Source: Siphonodentalium dalli (lineage: Eukaryota > Mollusca > Scaphopoda > Gadilida > Siphonodentaliidae). Taken from it: a stretch of 64,000 nucleotides of DNA. A program made the position numbers and the translations under genes. The stretch spans positions 144,356,351-144,420,350 of the forward strand of contig CP136062.1 in NCBI GenBank assembly GCA_032622095.1. The letters are read 5' to 3'. Positions 23,475-34,905 of the stretch are shown one piece after another (position 1 is the stretch's first letter; each line of letters begins with the position of its first letter). A model generated the notes under the pieces. The model was not told the DNA's origin. It did not search any database and saw only the letters and a list, made by a program, of their open reading frames with translations.

Positions 23475-24453
23475 TCCGTGGGCAGAACTATTGCAATTTA
23501 TTATATGAATTCTATCAACTAGTATGAACGACATTTCGAGTTTAGTATAGCATAAAATTGAAAGCATTGAGAACACTATCTTGGGGTAGGGATAAGTTTT
23601 ACTTGATTTCTTAATTCTGGTCTGGTACATGATTATAGCATTTCATGTCGGATATTGGGGAAGAATTATGCTTATTGTGGTGCATGTTGTGCAGCTGTAT
23701 CCATAAAGCTAACAAAGTCATGGGAATTTTTCACTTAAAAATAATCAAAATTTTAGCCAATTTACCCCAAAAAAATCAAATATTTAAACAAAATAGACTC
23801 TACCATAGCATAAACATCCTCAGATACATACTAATGCCATGATATATGATAAGACTCTGAATTGGTTAAAAAAAAGGAATGAAAACGGGCTATTCTGACT
23901 TAATAGGTATTTTCAGATAGAAAATCAGTTTTAGGGGGGTGGGTTAAGTTTTTGGAAATATCTCGGCTTGTTGGATATCATTGCTTGTGTTGTTGATATT
24001 AATAAATCAGGTATATAATGCTGAAATTTTTTATGCACCAATGAGAGCTTTATACCAAAAATTGAAAATTTTATAGGAAATATTCTGGAAACCTTTTTTG
24101 AAAAAGCACTGCAATTTATGCATTTTTTTGGCATTTTCGTTAATTTTTCACAAAAATTGTTGGATAATATAACTTTTTGCACATCGTAAATGTTAATCAA
24201 CCCAGATAGAATAAGTATCTGATATTCAAGTATATTTTATTCAACATTTGTCTTATTTTATTGGTTTTCCTGATTATACTGAAATTTGCAGGTCAAAAAC
24301 ACCAAAAAGATATTTTCCACCTGCTCCGCCCTGGATACCTCAGCGTTTTGGAACCCCCATGGGGCAAGGATAATTGGAGATAGCGTCAAAATTTATACCC
24401 TTTCGTGTGACACTACCCTCATCTGGGGGCCGGTCTAATAGACATACGATCAA

Positions 24454-24498
24454 CGTCTCAATACATAATGTCGCCGCGTTGTGCTACATGTCATAGAC
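24454..24498 (+). repeat. Direct repeat flanking the fold-back element, right
   Basis: Partner of 19034-19086. It lies 16 bp outside the right tip of the inverted arm. Confidence 0.6.
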
Positions 24499-24624
24499 AT
24501 TCGATCAACGTCGTTTGTTGTGTTTTGCAGTATATTATTACCACATCCAAAGCTACCAAACCCCTTCGTTATTATGTCGTGATGGTGCTAATTAAGCTGT
24601 CACAGTGTCAACCAATCACGAACG

Positions 24625-24770
24625 TGGGTCAAGATAAGATAAGATAGATAAGATAAATTTTATTTAAAAGTCGGAGGTATATAAACATATTACAAACATA
24701 AGCTCTGAAGAGCTTTTGACCGACTGTAACAGATACATATATAAATAAACACACACATAGCACAGGGTAA
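24625..24770 (-). mobile_element. 3' end of a LINE- or SINE-like element with a CTTAT-repeat tail
   Basis: On the minus strand, TATCTGTTACAGTCGGTCAA..., then a segment with an internal AAGCTCTTCAGAGCTT palindrome, leads to AATAAAATTT and (TATCT/TATCTTA)n. A tail of short AT-rich repeats after AATAAA is how several mollusc LINE families end. No RT sequence is left next to it. Confidence 0.5.
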
Positions 24771-25230
24771 AATATCAATTGTATGCAAATTTAAAATAAG
24801 TTTAATCATAATTAAAAATACCTAACTGACAACAGCTAAAATTTTATTTATCAAGTACTAAAATTTCTAATTTATTAAAAGAAAACAGAAAACAACAAAA
24901 CACCAGAGAAATCAGTATGTATAATTTAAATTTGCCTCTTCCAGTAATTTTGAGAAAAAGGAATTTTGAATTGACTTGAATTTCATGTTTCAGGGTTTCG
25001 GAATGCTTTAAAACAAAATTAGCCAGAATAATTTTCCTGTAGTATTAATATATTCAGACTATTTGTAATTGTGTTGTTTACCTTATTTGATCATTAATAG
25101 TTAAAATTTAAAATGTTTAAAATGGGCTGGTTTGGGGTGTATATGGGCTCTGGAATGCCTTCACTGGCTTCTTTGCCACCTACTCCAATCCAGTAGTCCA
25201 GAGACTCCCCAAACCCCCTGCTTAATAAAT

Positions 25231-25361
25231 AGAGCATGGCTTGGAGTGAAATACGCCGATATAGTGCATAGTGAGGTTGTGTAGTTCACGACGCGAAGCG
25301 GAGTGAACTACACAACCGCACTATGCACTATATCGGCGTATTTCACGACAAGTCATGCTCT
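25231..25361. mobile_element. Short palindromic MITE-like hairpin
   Basis: AGAGCATGGCTTG...GAAATACGCCGATATAGTGC...GTTGTGTAGTTCAC, centre GACGCGAAGCG, then the complement ending ACAAGTCATGCTCT. Arms are about 60 bp. Confidence 0.75.
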
Positions 25362-25434
25362 AATTATTATATTGTATCGAACAAATGCAGAAATTAAAGG
25401 CAAACCAGTGGGCAAACACCATTTTTTTTTTAAA

Positions 25435-25795
25435 TAATATGTAAAAAAAAAAAAAAAAAAATTTAAATTCCTCTTTGTTCAGGTTTGTTTGTTTGTTTTT
25501 TTTTAATTAATTCTTTGTAATTTTTTTTTTTTTCAATGTTTGTTTTCCTGTTTTTTTTTTTAACTTTGGCTGCCTGTTTGTTGTTTTTTTAAATTATTTT
25601 TTGTTGTTTTTTTTTATTATTTTCATTTGTTGTAAATGTTTATTTGTTTGTTTATTTTTCATGTTTGTTTTCCTGTTTTAAAAAAAACTTGTTTTTTTTT
25701 AAATTCCCCTTTGTTCAGGTTTGTTTGTTTTTTTAAATTAATTTTTTTGTTGTAATTTTTTTTTTCAATTTTGTTTTCCTGTGCCTGTGGTGACC
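25435..25795. repeat. T-rich low-complexity tract
   Basis: Repeated TTTGTTTGTTTTTT, CCTGTTTTTTTTT and AAATTAATTTTTTTGTTGTA blocks on the plus strand. The 64-codon lysine-rich frame on the opposite strand is an artefact of composition. Confidence 0.85.
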
Positions 25796-26574
25796 AGTGA
25801 CCAAACTCAAGAACATATAGACCAATGTCAACACATTTCAACCACTTACCCACTCTTAATTGGTGCCCGGACGAACGAAGAATGTATTAAATTTGGTCAT
25901 TTATTAGTATAAGTCGCTCTTGTACACGGAACTATCAGAATAATTGAGCCGCGAAATTATTGATTATTTTCGAACCGAGCGGTCACGTGACTCTGATCGG
26001 AAGCAAAGAATTTACGGCCACAAAAAAAAGTGTACCCAACTCCGGAAACATGAACGTATGATTGGTGTTATTGGGCCATGAAAATCTGCAGTAGCGTGTT
26101 TTTTCAACGCTTAGTATACAGCATAGGGGTATTATTTATTTACAAGAGACAGCTAAAACAAGCTGTAATCGGCAAATTGTATTCTCGGTTCATTTTATTA
26201 GTTGTTCGGGTACGGCAACCGATCACACGTTTTAGTGTTACCGGTATAGGAATGGGGTATCGCGAACTTAGGAAACGCAACGGGACTCCATAGAAAACCT
26301 TTGTAATTTTGATTTAGCAGTAGGAAACTACTATTTTCAACTTTTACTAAGTTCAGACAATTGATGTTCGCCTTACTGAAGCTTTAATTTGGATCAGCGG
26401 CGAAATAACAAGTAGTTTCAGAACAAAGTTTGATGTAGTGTTCGTTACTATTTTTAGTAGTCAAAACTACATATGCATAGTGCACGATGGGAGAGACTTG
26501 AATGCGTAGTATACAACTACGACTAATAGAGTCGAGTAGCCAACCAATCGGAAAGCTTGATTTCAATAACAAAG

Positions 26575-28580
26575 TCACGTGAGATACAATATTAGCATAT
26601 AGTATATTTGTATGTAAGAAGTATTTAAATACATGTATATGCCACTACCGACACGCACTGCAGCGGCACTCCGGACCATCCCAGGACATAACCAAGGATT
26701 TAAAATGATTAAAATTTGATTGCGTCCTGATATGATCCGGAGGACCGTCCCAGAGGGTGGGGCAGCATCTTTAAGGGACCTTTTACCATATGTCACAGGA
26801 TTGAATCTGGGTACCTCTGCAATTGGATACCTAAAACTATACTTTGTGTTCTTCCAATGAACTAAGTCCTGTAAGCACAATTAGCACATAGGTGACAACT
26901 TATTTAAGATTCTAAATGTTTCAATAGCCACAGTCCTTAGTCTTCGTACTTTGAGGGATGGTACTTTGGCTTTGAGGGGTATGTCTTTATAGGATGAAAC
27001 GTAGTCATTATATATGAAGCGTAGTGCTCGAAATTGAATATTTTCTAGTTTCTTGTTACTTTCCTAGATACAAAAATGCCATGCTAAGGGACAAAAATTT
27101 AAATTTGATAAAATAAATGTATGGAAGATTGTAATCTTGGACAGATGGTTCAAGTTGTGTCCTATACGTTTCAGAACATTTATCTGACGTGATGCCTTGC
27201 GACATATGTTTGAAATATGAATGTCAAACTTTAGTGTGTAGTCAATGTCAATACCCAACAATTCCACTGTTTCGTCACATTTTATTTCAGCATCACAAAT
27301 TTTGAACACCGGGTTGAGTGAGGATGATGCAGCACCGATTGCAATAGCTTGGCATTTATCGGGGTTTGCTTGCATATAGCATTAGATTTAAACCATTTCA
27401 CTAACGTATCCGACTCTGTTTGAATAGTGTCCAAGAGCACATTAAAATCTGGGTGTGAAAATGACAAGGTATTATCATCCGCATAGTTATAAAGGTCAAT
27501 ATTATGTATGAAATAGAAAATATCGTTGATAAAGACATTGAATAACAACGGTCCTAGGAATTATCCTTGGGGAACTCCTTTCGTTATGTCTGACCAGTCG
27601 CTGAAGACTCCTTGAGGTTTAATCTGTTGTTTACGATTTGTTAAATAGCTGAGAAGGAGGGAGGTCGTTTTATCAAAAATTCAATAGGCTGATAATTTAG
27701 TAAGAAGAAGTTGATGGGGTAATTAGCGGCCACAAGCTTTGGATAAGTCCATGAGAATAGCTGCAACATATTTGTGTTGATCAAGTTCAGATTTCCAGTC
27801 TTCAATTAGTCTCAGCAACGTGGTCTGACCATGGCATTTACGAAAAGCACACAAAGAATGATAAAATATGTTCTCGAAGAAACCAGATAGCTGAGAATGA
27901 ATAGCTTTCTCATATATCTTCGAGAACATAGGTAATATACTAAAAACTGGCCTATAGTTTTTTTTATATCAAGAGGGCTAATTTTTCTTGAACAGAGGAA
28001 CAGCCTGGGCTCTTTTGAGGTTATCAGGGAATATCCCACTAATAAAACTGGTATTTATTAGACTAGCCAACTGGGGAGCAAGAACAGGAGCTCCAAGTTT
28101 CAAAAGTTTTGCTGAGATATTGTCACAGCTAGTGGCTTTATTTGTGCCAATTTGTCTAATGCTGTTCATCACACCTGAGCTAGAGACTAGCGAGACCTTA
28201 AAATCAGTTTCGCCGATATTTGACTTTTGAGTCGTTTATAGTTTCCATTGTAATGTTTTGAGTGGCGATGTTATGAATTATAGCTTTCACACTAGGATGA
28301 TCCATGTAAGCTGGGTTCATACCAATAATGTCCTTGGCCACATTTACAAAGAAGGAGTTAAAATTTTCGCAAACCTTTGTTGGTTCACATAAAATCTGAT
28401 TTCCATCATCTAAAATAATTCTTTCCTGCGAATTGTTAGTCTTTTTAGACAGAAATGGTTTAATGGCCAGAAATCAGAACTCTTAACACCACCAGCACAC
28501 CTTTCTATAAAATAGTTTTGTAAAGATTTCTTCATTGCATGTCGGGTTTTTTAAATTCGAATTTCCTACTACTGCAACGG
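26575..28580 (-). pseudogene. Degraded LINE with scattered RT motifs
   Basis: Reading 5' to 3' on the minus strand: a linker with FFVNVAKDIIGMNP near 28350; NKATSCDNISAKLLKLGAPV (28130-28070); FSKIYEKAIHSQL, CHGQTTLLRLIEDW and AAILMDLSKA (27925-27725); a SWNxxG-type core, VPQG region and LLFNVFINDI (27600-27530); YADDNTLSFSHPDFN (27490-27430); NPDKCQAIAIGA (27370); VELLGIDIDYTLKFDIHISN (27270-27210); NVLKRIGHNLNHLSK; then CLQDLVHWKNTKYSFRYP (26875-26830). The order and spacing are those of a Jockey/CR1-like LINE RT followed by its C-terminal tail. Several frameshifts and stops, and AC for the expected AFD in the A motif, show that it is inactive. The 3' end lies near 26620-26640, where AT-rich unrelated sequence begins. 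Confidence 0.85.
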
Positions 28581-28799
28581 TTAAAATAGCTAATTTTCCA
28601 GCAAGGGACGTCGCTTGAGGGTCTCCATTACGGGAGTTTCCACCATATCATCTGAAATTACACCCCCACTTCAACCTGACGACACGAATTCCCCAAGCTG
28701 CACACAGCGCCATCTACGCGCATGCTATGATAAGTCCTGCCATAGATGAAGGAAGGACTGAACTCTGTCCTGCAGCTTGCGAATTCCCATGTTCAGGAA

Positions 28800-28875
28800 A
28801 GAATACAGGAGATGTCGACCCCGCGCGAAGTCGGCCCCATACGAAGACGGGCCCACGCGAAGTCGGCCCCATATA
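28800..28875 (+). repeat. Short array of GCGCGAAGTCGGCCCCAT units
   Basis: Three imperfect units (CCCCGCGCGAAGTCGG, CCCCATACGAAGACGG, GCCCACGCGAAGTCGG). The same units appear reversed at 34804-34905. Confidence 0.7.
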
Positions 28876-28969
28876 TAACAGAACCATTGTTTAAAACCAT
28901 TCTATATTTATTTTATAATATGAAACTGATAATAATAATAATGACAATATAATAATAAATTAAATTAAC

Positions 28970-29110
28970 CAATTAAAACAACGTCGCCGTCGCTATCACT
29001 GTCGTCAGTGATGAGTGCTGAAATCTCTGCGATCCTTCGTGGTAGCTGACTTGCCGTCAAATCATATGCTTGAGAAACGAGAGGCCGATCACGATTGGCA
29101 GATGTTTAAC
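28970..29110 (-). pseudogene. Short coding remnant with an acidic C-terminus
   Basis: The minus strand from about 29106 to 28966 reads SANRDRPLVSQAYDLTAS, QLPRRIAEISALITDDSDSD and GDVVLIG, then a stop, with a stop just upstream. The DDSDSDGD tail resembles the end of the fold-back transposon protein, but no other similarity is visible. It probably derives from a transposon. Low confidence. Confidence 0.3.
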
Positions 29111-29689
29111 CCGTATCTTGGCGATAGCGATTAGCTATAACTGACAATTGGTCAAAGATATGATCACAGTAATACATATATCAGTACTAAAACTTAAAAT
29201 CAAAAGCTCATATAATTTGTCTTAAGAAGTGGTTAAAGTATTTGGGTGGGGGGGAGTCGTTTTAAATCTCATAACTCTGTCCCTATTCACACAAGGACCT
29301 CTCACTGTGAGATCCAATGGTTTAGCCATTAATAAATTTGACAGATAGGATAAACAATTATCCAGCCAGCAGGTTTTTTATCTTTACCTTCATACAACCA
29401 CCCCCTAGAGATCTGTAACATACGGTGTGTCATCACTCAATTAATAACATATTTCGCTTGGAATGACATCTATTAAAGGTACACTCATATAGTCTGGATA
29501 TTGGATGTTCACATGGCAATTTATTGATATCATTATATTACATGCAACTATTGCATTAAAATCTTCATATTTTCAAAACAGGACATCACACCTAATTAAT
29601 GATATACAACTAAAACAAATTAGTGTCAATGACAAATTTTATTTTTAATTAAATAATTTTTTTATTATTATAAAAGTTTTTAAATATTT

Positions 29690-30175
29690 TTTGCGTGTTA
29701 AATTGAGAGAGGAAATTCAATCTAAAAAATTTTTTTTAAGTTTTAATTTCGAATTAAAAAAAGAAAGAATGGGTCATAACTCCTTTAAAATAAATCGGAT
29801 CAAACCCATATTCGAACTTGATCTATATTTTGGACTGACAATCTCACATACCAAATTTGTTGTCAATCAGATAAAAAATTTGTTAGTTATGGCAGCATGC
29901 GTGAATTCTAAGTAAAAAAGGGCCATAACTCTGTAAAAAAAAACTTGGATCAAACCCATATTCGAACTCGAACTGTATTTTGGGATATGAAACCTATATA
30001 CAAAATTTGGTTTCGATCAAATAGAAAATGTTAGAGTTGTCGCATTATGCCTGAAGTGTCTACGGACGGACATACAGACGGACGTAAAGATGAGCGGACG
30101 AACGACGAATGGTCAATCTGGACATTGACACTATGTGTACCATACTATGGTATAGGTACACATAAAAAGTTTTAT
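29690..30175 (+). mobile_element. Dispersed 'GGCCATAACTC' repeat ending in a hairpin
   Basis: Two imperfect ~150-bp units (GGGTCATAACTCC..., GGGCCATAACTCTG..., each with GATCAAACCCATATTCGAAC) lead to CTACGGACGGACATACAGAC and a terminal palindrome GTGTACCATACTATGGTATA (30137-30162), then A-rich sequence. The same structure recurs at 33555-33810. Possibly a Helitron-related non-autonomous element. Not coding. Confidence 0.6.
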
Positions 30176-30764
30176 CTCATGCAGAGTACAAGAAAAATAT
30201 ATCAAACCTGGTGTGCCCCTTTAATATTTCTATTCATATTTGTAATCAATTGAAATCAATGTCAAAAAAGCTTTCCATTAATATATAAATAAAACAAACT
30301 AGATCTACAGTTCTAAAAGTGTTATGAAGAATTATTTTGTTCTCATAGACTGATACAGAGCTCTCAAGTTTTTAAAAATTTGAAAACCAAGTTGTCTTCC
30401 CATGCAACCAACAAGATTCCAACAAATCTACTAAACACAATCACATTACTAACCTCCAATAGTAATGCTATTAAACAATAAAACCAGATTATGCCTTTAA
30501 CTTAAAGATGAAATTTAAATAACCATGCAAGGCATGCATATACAATATAATAGCATAAACATTCCATCTATGATATCTCATCATATGGCAAAGCATCTGG
30601 TAGCAGTTAATTTGACTCAATGCAAGACAGAGTCAGTGTAACTGGATACTATCACTGTTGCTCTATGTGATAAGACAACTTCATGGCTTTGTAAACCTGA
30701 TTTATGAGATTCTACATAGACAATGCAAACTGTATCTTTGATATATTTTAGAGATGAATAAAAT

Positions 30765-31075
30765 AATCAAAGGGCCATAACTCCAATAAAAAAATATCGG
30801 ATCAAACCCATATTCGAACTCGATCTGTATTTAGAGTTGAGAAACTCACATACAAAATTTGGTTCCTATCAGTTGAAAAATGGTTGATTTATAGAAGCAT
30901 GCATGAATTCTATGTCAAAGGGCCATAGCTCCATTAAAAAAGATCGGATCAAACCCATATTCGAACTCGATATGTATTTTGGGCTGAGAAACTCGCATAC
31001 CAGATTTGGTGCTGGTCAGATAAATATTTTTTGAGTTATGGCAGCATGCATGAATTCTAAGTAGAACAAGACAGT
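30765..31075 (+). repeat. Two more 'GGCCATAACTCC' units in tandem
   Basis: Units starting at 30770 and 30910 share AAAGGGCCATA(A/G)CTCC, GGATCAAACCCATATTCGAA and GCATGCATGAATTCTA. The terminal GGACGGACG part is missing. Confidence 0.65.
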
Positions 31076-31699
31076 CAATGACTGTGGGGTCGTTCACCAG
31101 ACTGCAAAGACTGATAAGACTGGGACTCTGGAGACTACAAGTCAGAACTTTTCATAATCACTTTAAAAGAAATAGCTCTAAACAGGATATGTGGCTAGAG
31201 AGACTTCACATATGTATATTGGTGAAAATCCACCTTGAAATTACCAACTGTACACTACTGATCACCCCCTCCTCCTCCAGCTCAACAAGCTCCAGCTTGA
31301 CCGGGCTACAGACTCCCAAGTCTTAGGTTGGAATTTCACAACTGACACCTCAAACTTTCTCAATTGTTGGAAATTTCCAATCTCACAAGCGCCTTTTTCC
31401 AAAACCATTTAGACATGTTTGAAGCCCAATTATCCATGGACCCAAAACACAATACATGTATGTCAGATTAATCAGTCAGGTGGTTCCAAGGTAGATGTTT
31501 TAATGAATTTGGTATTTCAATGATTTTATTAGACACAAAAGTGTTAACTCCCCATAGCCCCACCATTTCTTGACAAATTGACCTCATTTTAACAAATCTG
31601 AATCTCAGTCAGTTAAGGATCATCCTGATTGCTCCATACTATATGTAAGCTAAATAGTCCAACCTCTCTTGAGAAGAGATTTTAAGAATTACTATAGAG

Positions 31700-32220
31700 A
31701 CATATAGTTATGTCCCTGGTCCCACCCTATTTAACCTGGTGACCCCATCTGAATAAATTTGAATCCCAGACACCAAAGAACCCTTCATACATATGATAAA
31801 TATCAGTAAAATAGACCTGATGGTCCTTGTGAAGGAAGCATATTAAGAGGGAAACTGTTCTTCGTTTGGTCCCTATTTGACCAAGTGACCCCATTAAAAA
31901 AAAATCTGAATTGCAGTCAAGGAAGAACATTCCATGCTAAATAAGCCAACTAGTTCTTGCAAACGTATTTTAAGAATTACTATGTAGTGAAATGGTTAAG
32001 TCTCTGGCTCTGCCCTTATTTGACTTTGTGATCCCATTTTCACAAATCTGTCACCCAAGGTAATTTCATACCAAATATAAGCAAAATAGGCCATTGATTC
32101 TTGCATATAATACACATCATGCATTACTATGTAGAGAAAGAGTAATGTAGCTGGCCTTGCACCTACTTGACCTGGTGACCCTGATTGAACAAATCTGAAC
32201 CACAATCACCAAAGGAGCAA
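31700..32220 (+). repeat. Four degenerate ~145-bp tandem units
   Basis: The marker (T/A)TTGACC(T/A)(G/A)GTGACCCCAT followed by ACAAATCTGAA recurs at about 31737, 31879, 32022 and 32169. Related units are found at 33262-33530. This is a dispersed tandem core with no coding content. Confidence 0.7.
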
Positions 32221-32290
32221 GCCTGCAAATAGTGTGGCTATTCCTACATTGTATGTGCCTGGCCTCAAGCAACACAATGTATTATACAAT

Positions 32291-32790
32291 CAAGCCTTGA
32301 AATAGTGTGATAGTGTGTCTGTCATTTGCGGAAAGAGGTCCCCCAGAGGGTGACTTTAGTGACGCTATCCTGCAGTGGGCTAGCATAACTAAATTCACCC
32401 TCTGGGGGACCTCATTCTGCTAAGGCCCTCAACTGCTATGGCAGACCTAGGATAAGATTGAAGTTCCCCAGTTGAAGTTGATGTTCACCCATTGGACAAC
32501 TCAATTATGAATTTTATCTTCTGCAAATTAGGGGATATAGAAACTTCCTAGAAGGGAAATGTAACTAACAACAATGTTAATTTGATACTATAGATACTTC
32601 CAAGAAGATGAGGCCTAAGCAGAATGAGGTCTCCAGATGGTGAATTTAGTGATGCTAGCCCGCTGTGTGGGATAGCATCACTAAAAGCATGTCTGTTCGT
32701 ACATTGTGCCCGCTGTGTGGGATAGCATCACTAAATTCACCCTCTGGGGACCTCATTCTGCAAATGACAGACATCCTATTTGCCCTGTTG
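32291..32790. mobile_element. hAT-like palindromic MITE, diverged
   Basis: It starts CAAGCCTTGAAATAGTGTG. Four inverted pieces of GAGGT(C)CCCAGAGGGTGA and the internal CTTCTGCAAATTAGGGGATA segment match the family. An internal duplication of GCCCGCTGTGTGGGATAGCA occurs (32660-32735). The 8-bp duplication is not recognisable. Confidence 0.68.
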
Positions 32791-33261
32791 AACAATACAT
32801 GATAGATTGTGCCTCTTATTAATGATTCTCTGACCTGCAAATGTCAGACACAGTAAATTCAGGCAGTTTGTTTAAAATTGCTAGCAGTATGTTTATACAA
32901 GCTGACAGTGACATTGTATTCCTAGATTAATGACCCGTGTTTCTCTGTCTATCCACAAAGAGATATCTGCAACTTTAATAGAACAGGTATTAATGTTGGA
33001 AGCTGGAAATGATATCCATTGGAAGGGATGTTGGTTGGGTGTAGGCCACTGCAGGGTGGGGGTGGGTCTGGGCCATGTGGGAGAGGGATGGGTAATGGAA
33101 TATTTCTGTAATTTCAGAAGATTAAAGATTAAAGTTTCATAACTCTGCAGATGTTATAATGGTGTCACTTTTTTTCAAATTTTATAACATGCTTAAAAAA
33201 TAATTAAGTAAGGTGAAAATTCAAAAAATCTGAATTTAACATTTTTTTTTTTTTTTTTAGT

Positions 33262-33530
33262 TATGTCACTGGCTCCGCCCACATTCGACCCAGTGACCTC
33301 ATTTGAACAAATCTGAATAACAGTCCCATAAAGACCCTTTGTACCAAATATGAACCCATTCGGCCCAATGAAATTTGAGAAGAAGTTGTAAGAATTACAG
33401 TTATGGTCCTGGCTTCGCAACTATTTGACCCAGTGACCTCATTTGAACAAATCTGAATGACAGTCACCTAGGGACCATCCACACCAAATATGAACCCATT
33501 TGGTATCATGGTTCCAGAGGAGAAGATGTT
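33262..33530 (+). repeat. Two ~140-bp tandem units of the same family
   Basis: GACCCAGTGACCTCATTTGA and ACAAATCTGAATAACAGTC occur at about 33289 and 33428. They are much closer to each other than to the 31.7-32.2 kb units. Confidence 0.75.
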
Positions 33531-33554
33531 TAAAGAATCGTCTCAGGTGAGCTA

Positions 33555-33810
33555 AAAAGGGTCATAACTCTGTAAAAAAAACTCGGATCAAACTCATATT
33601 CGAACTCCGATCTGTCTTTTATGCTGAGAAATTCATATACAGAATTTGGTTCTGATTAGATATAAAATGTTCGAGTTATCGCACCATGCGTAAAGTGTCT
33701 ACAGACAGACAGACGGCCAGACAGACAGACAGACGGACGGACTAACGACGAGTGGTCAATCCGGACAACGACACTATGTTTACCATACTATGGTATGGGT
33801 AAACATAAAA
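33555..33810 (+). mobile_element. Second copy of the hairpin-ended 'GTCATAACTC' repeat
   Basis: GGTCATAACTCTGTAAAAAA, GATCAAACTCATATTCGAAC, then AGACAGACAGACGGCCAGAC and GACGGACGGAC runs. The final palindrome TATGTTTACCATACTATGGT (33775-33810) corresponds to 30137-30162. Confidence 0.62.
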
Positions 33811-33959
33811 ATGGAAAGTTTTAAAATTAAAATTTAAAATGACTAGTAGGCCCTACACCTGATATAATACCCCACAAAATTCACAATCAGATATTATTTT
33901 GACACCTATTTGCCACCGGTGTATACTGTTCTACAAATTTTAGAAATCTGTGGTCCTAT

Positions 33960-34560
33960 GGGAATTTTATAAATAGATAATTGTTTTTTCCGGTTATTTT
34001 GCAGCGCGTTAAAGTTGTACTGCGACCCCGAGTCCGGTAAAAGCTGTAGTTGGAATGTCCAAGTTCGTGAAAGTTCTATTGACTATGCCGATGATTTTAG
34101 AAGCTTTATTGTTTTAGGATATTGTAGAAAGGCTAATCTGGCCATGTCAAATTGAGCTATAGCGAAGGGATATCTCGCAGGACAACACATTTTGGGTTTT
34201 CGTGGGGTGTGTATTCGCTGGATGTCTTATAGTTGCAGTATGTAACTATTATGACCGCGTTCGATGTTTAGGTATGAACAATGGCTGGGCCACGCACACT
34301 TTAAGATTTTATGGCGGGAACACAATTTTTGATCTGCATTTAGAAGCTTTCTGGTTTGGTGAATGAAAAACCTGCAGTAATATTTAAGCCGTAGTTTTTA
34401 GTAATAATTTGAAGGATTAGTTGTTTTAACGGAATTCTGAGGCGGTGCATTCATGTATCCAATATATTTTATATTATAATTTATATTTATGGCTAATAAT
34501 ATGATCTTGGGGGCATTACCATTTCTGACTATGGTTTTCTTGTTTCAATTGTAGTTGTAT
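33960..34560 (+). repeat. Second copy of the 4740-5260 repeat
   Basis: Contains CTGCGACCCCGAGTCCGGTA, CCAATATATTTTATATTATA and CCATTTCTGACTATGGTTTT in the same order as the first copy. Confidence 0.6.
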
Positions 34561-34803
34561 TCTAGAGGCATGAATGTATTCCGCCGTCCAAAATATCCCG
34601 CTTAAGCAGCAATCAACAGTACTTAGCGCTTTCTTCAATTCTCGGTTCATTTTGTTATTACAACTAAGAAAACAATGTGGACTTCACAATTAGTCTACAC
34701 AAACACGACACTAAATCAATCAAATTAAGTTGGGGACCTCACAATTAGCCAACATAAACACTATCTTAATAAAAATTAAGCCGATTTAAATCCCTTCTAA
34801 TTA

Positions 34804-34905
34804 ATGGGGCCGACTTCTCCGGGGCCGACTTCGCGTGGGGCTGTCTTCGTGTGGGGGCTGTCTTCGTGTGGGGCCGACTTCGCGCGGGGCCGACTTCTCC
34901 AGATA
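34804..34905 (-). repeat. Inverted partner array, GGGGCCGACTTCGCG units
   Basis: Six units of GGGGCCGACTTC(T/G)CG(T/C)G and GGGGCTGTCTTCGTGTGG. In reverse complement they match 28800-28875. The array is GC-rich in an AT-rich setting. Confidence 0.72.

Larger units (their letters stand above)
19082..24437. mobile_element. 5.4-kb fold-back transposon with ~1.5-kb inverted arms
   Basis: The left arm (19082 to about 20534) and right arm (about 22925 to 24437) are reverse complements over nearly their whole length, with scattered substitutions and a ~55-bp gap in the left arm. The tips read TAGACCGGCCCCCAGATGAG on one side and its complement on the other. Each arm carries, pointing away from the centre, the decayed end of one protein-coding region, ending in acidic SDSEDE(IT). 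The spacer holds a minisatellite (20700-22270) and unrelated AT-rich sequence. The outer flanks share a ~50-bp direct repeat (19034-19086 and 24454-24498). Superfamily not assigned. Alternative: an inverted duplication of two separate copies. Confidence 0.75.

Noticed and set aside
19034-24498. Flanking ~50-bp direct repeat as the target-site duplication of the fold-back element
   Set aside because: The copies differ by two gaps, and part of the unit is repeated again to the right, so a pre-existing local tandem repeat is as likely. Kept only as a direct repeat.
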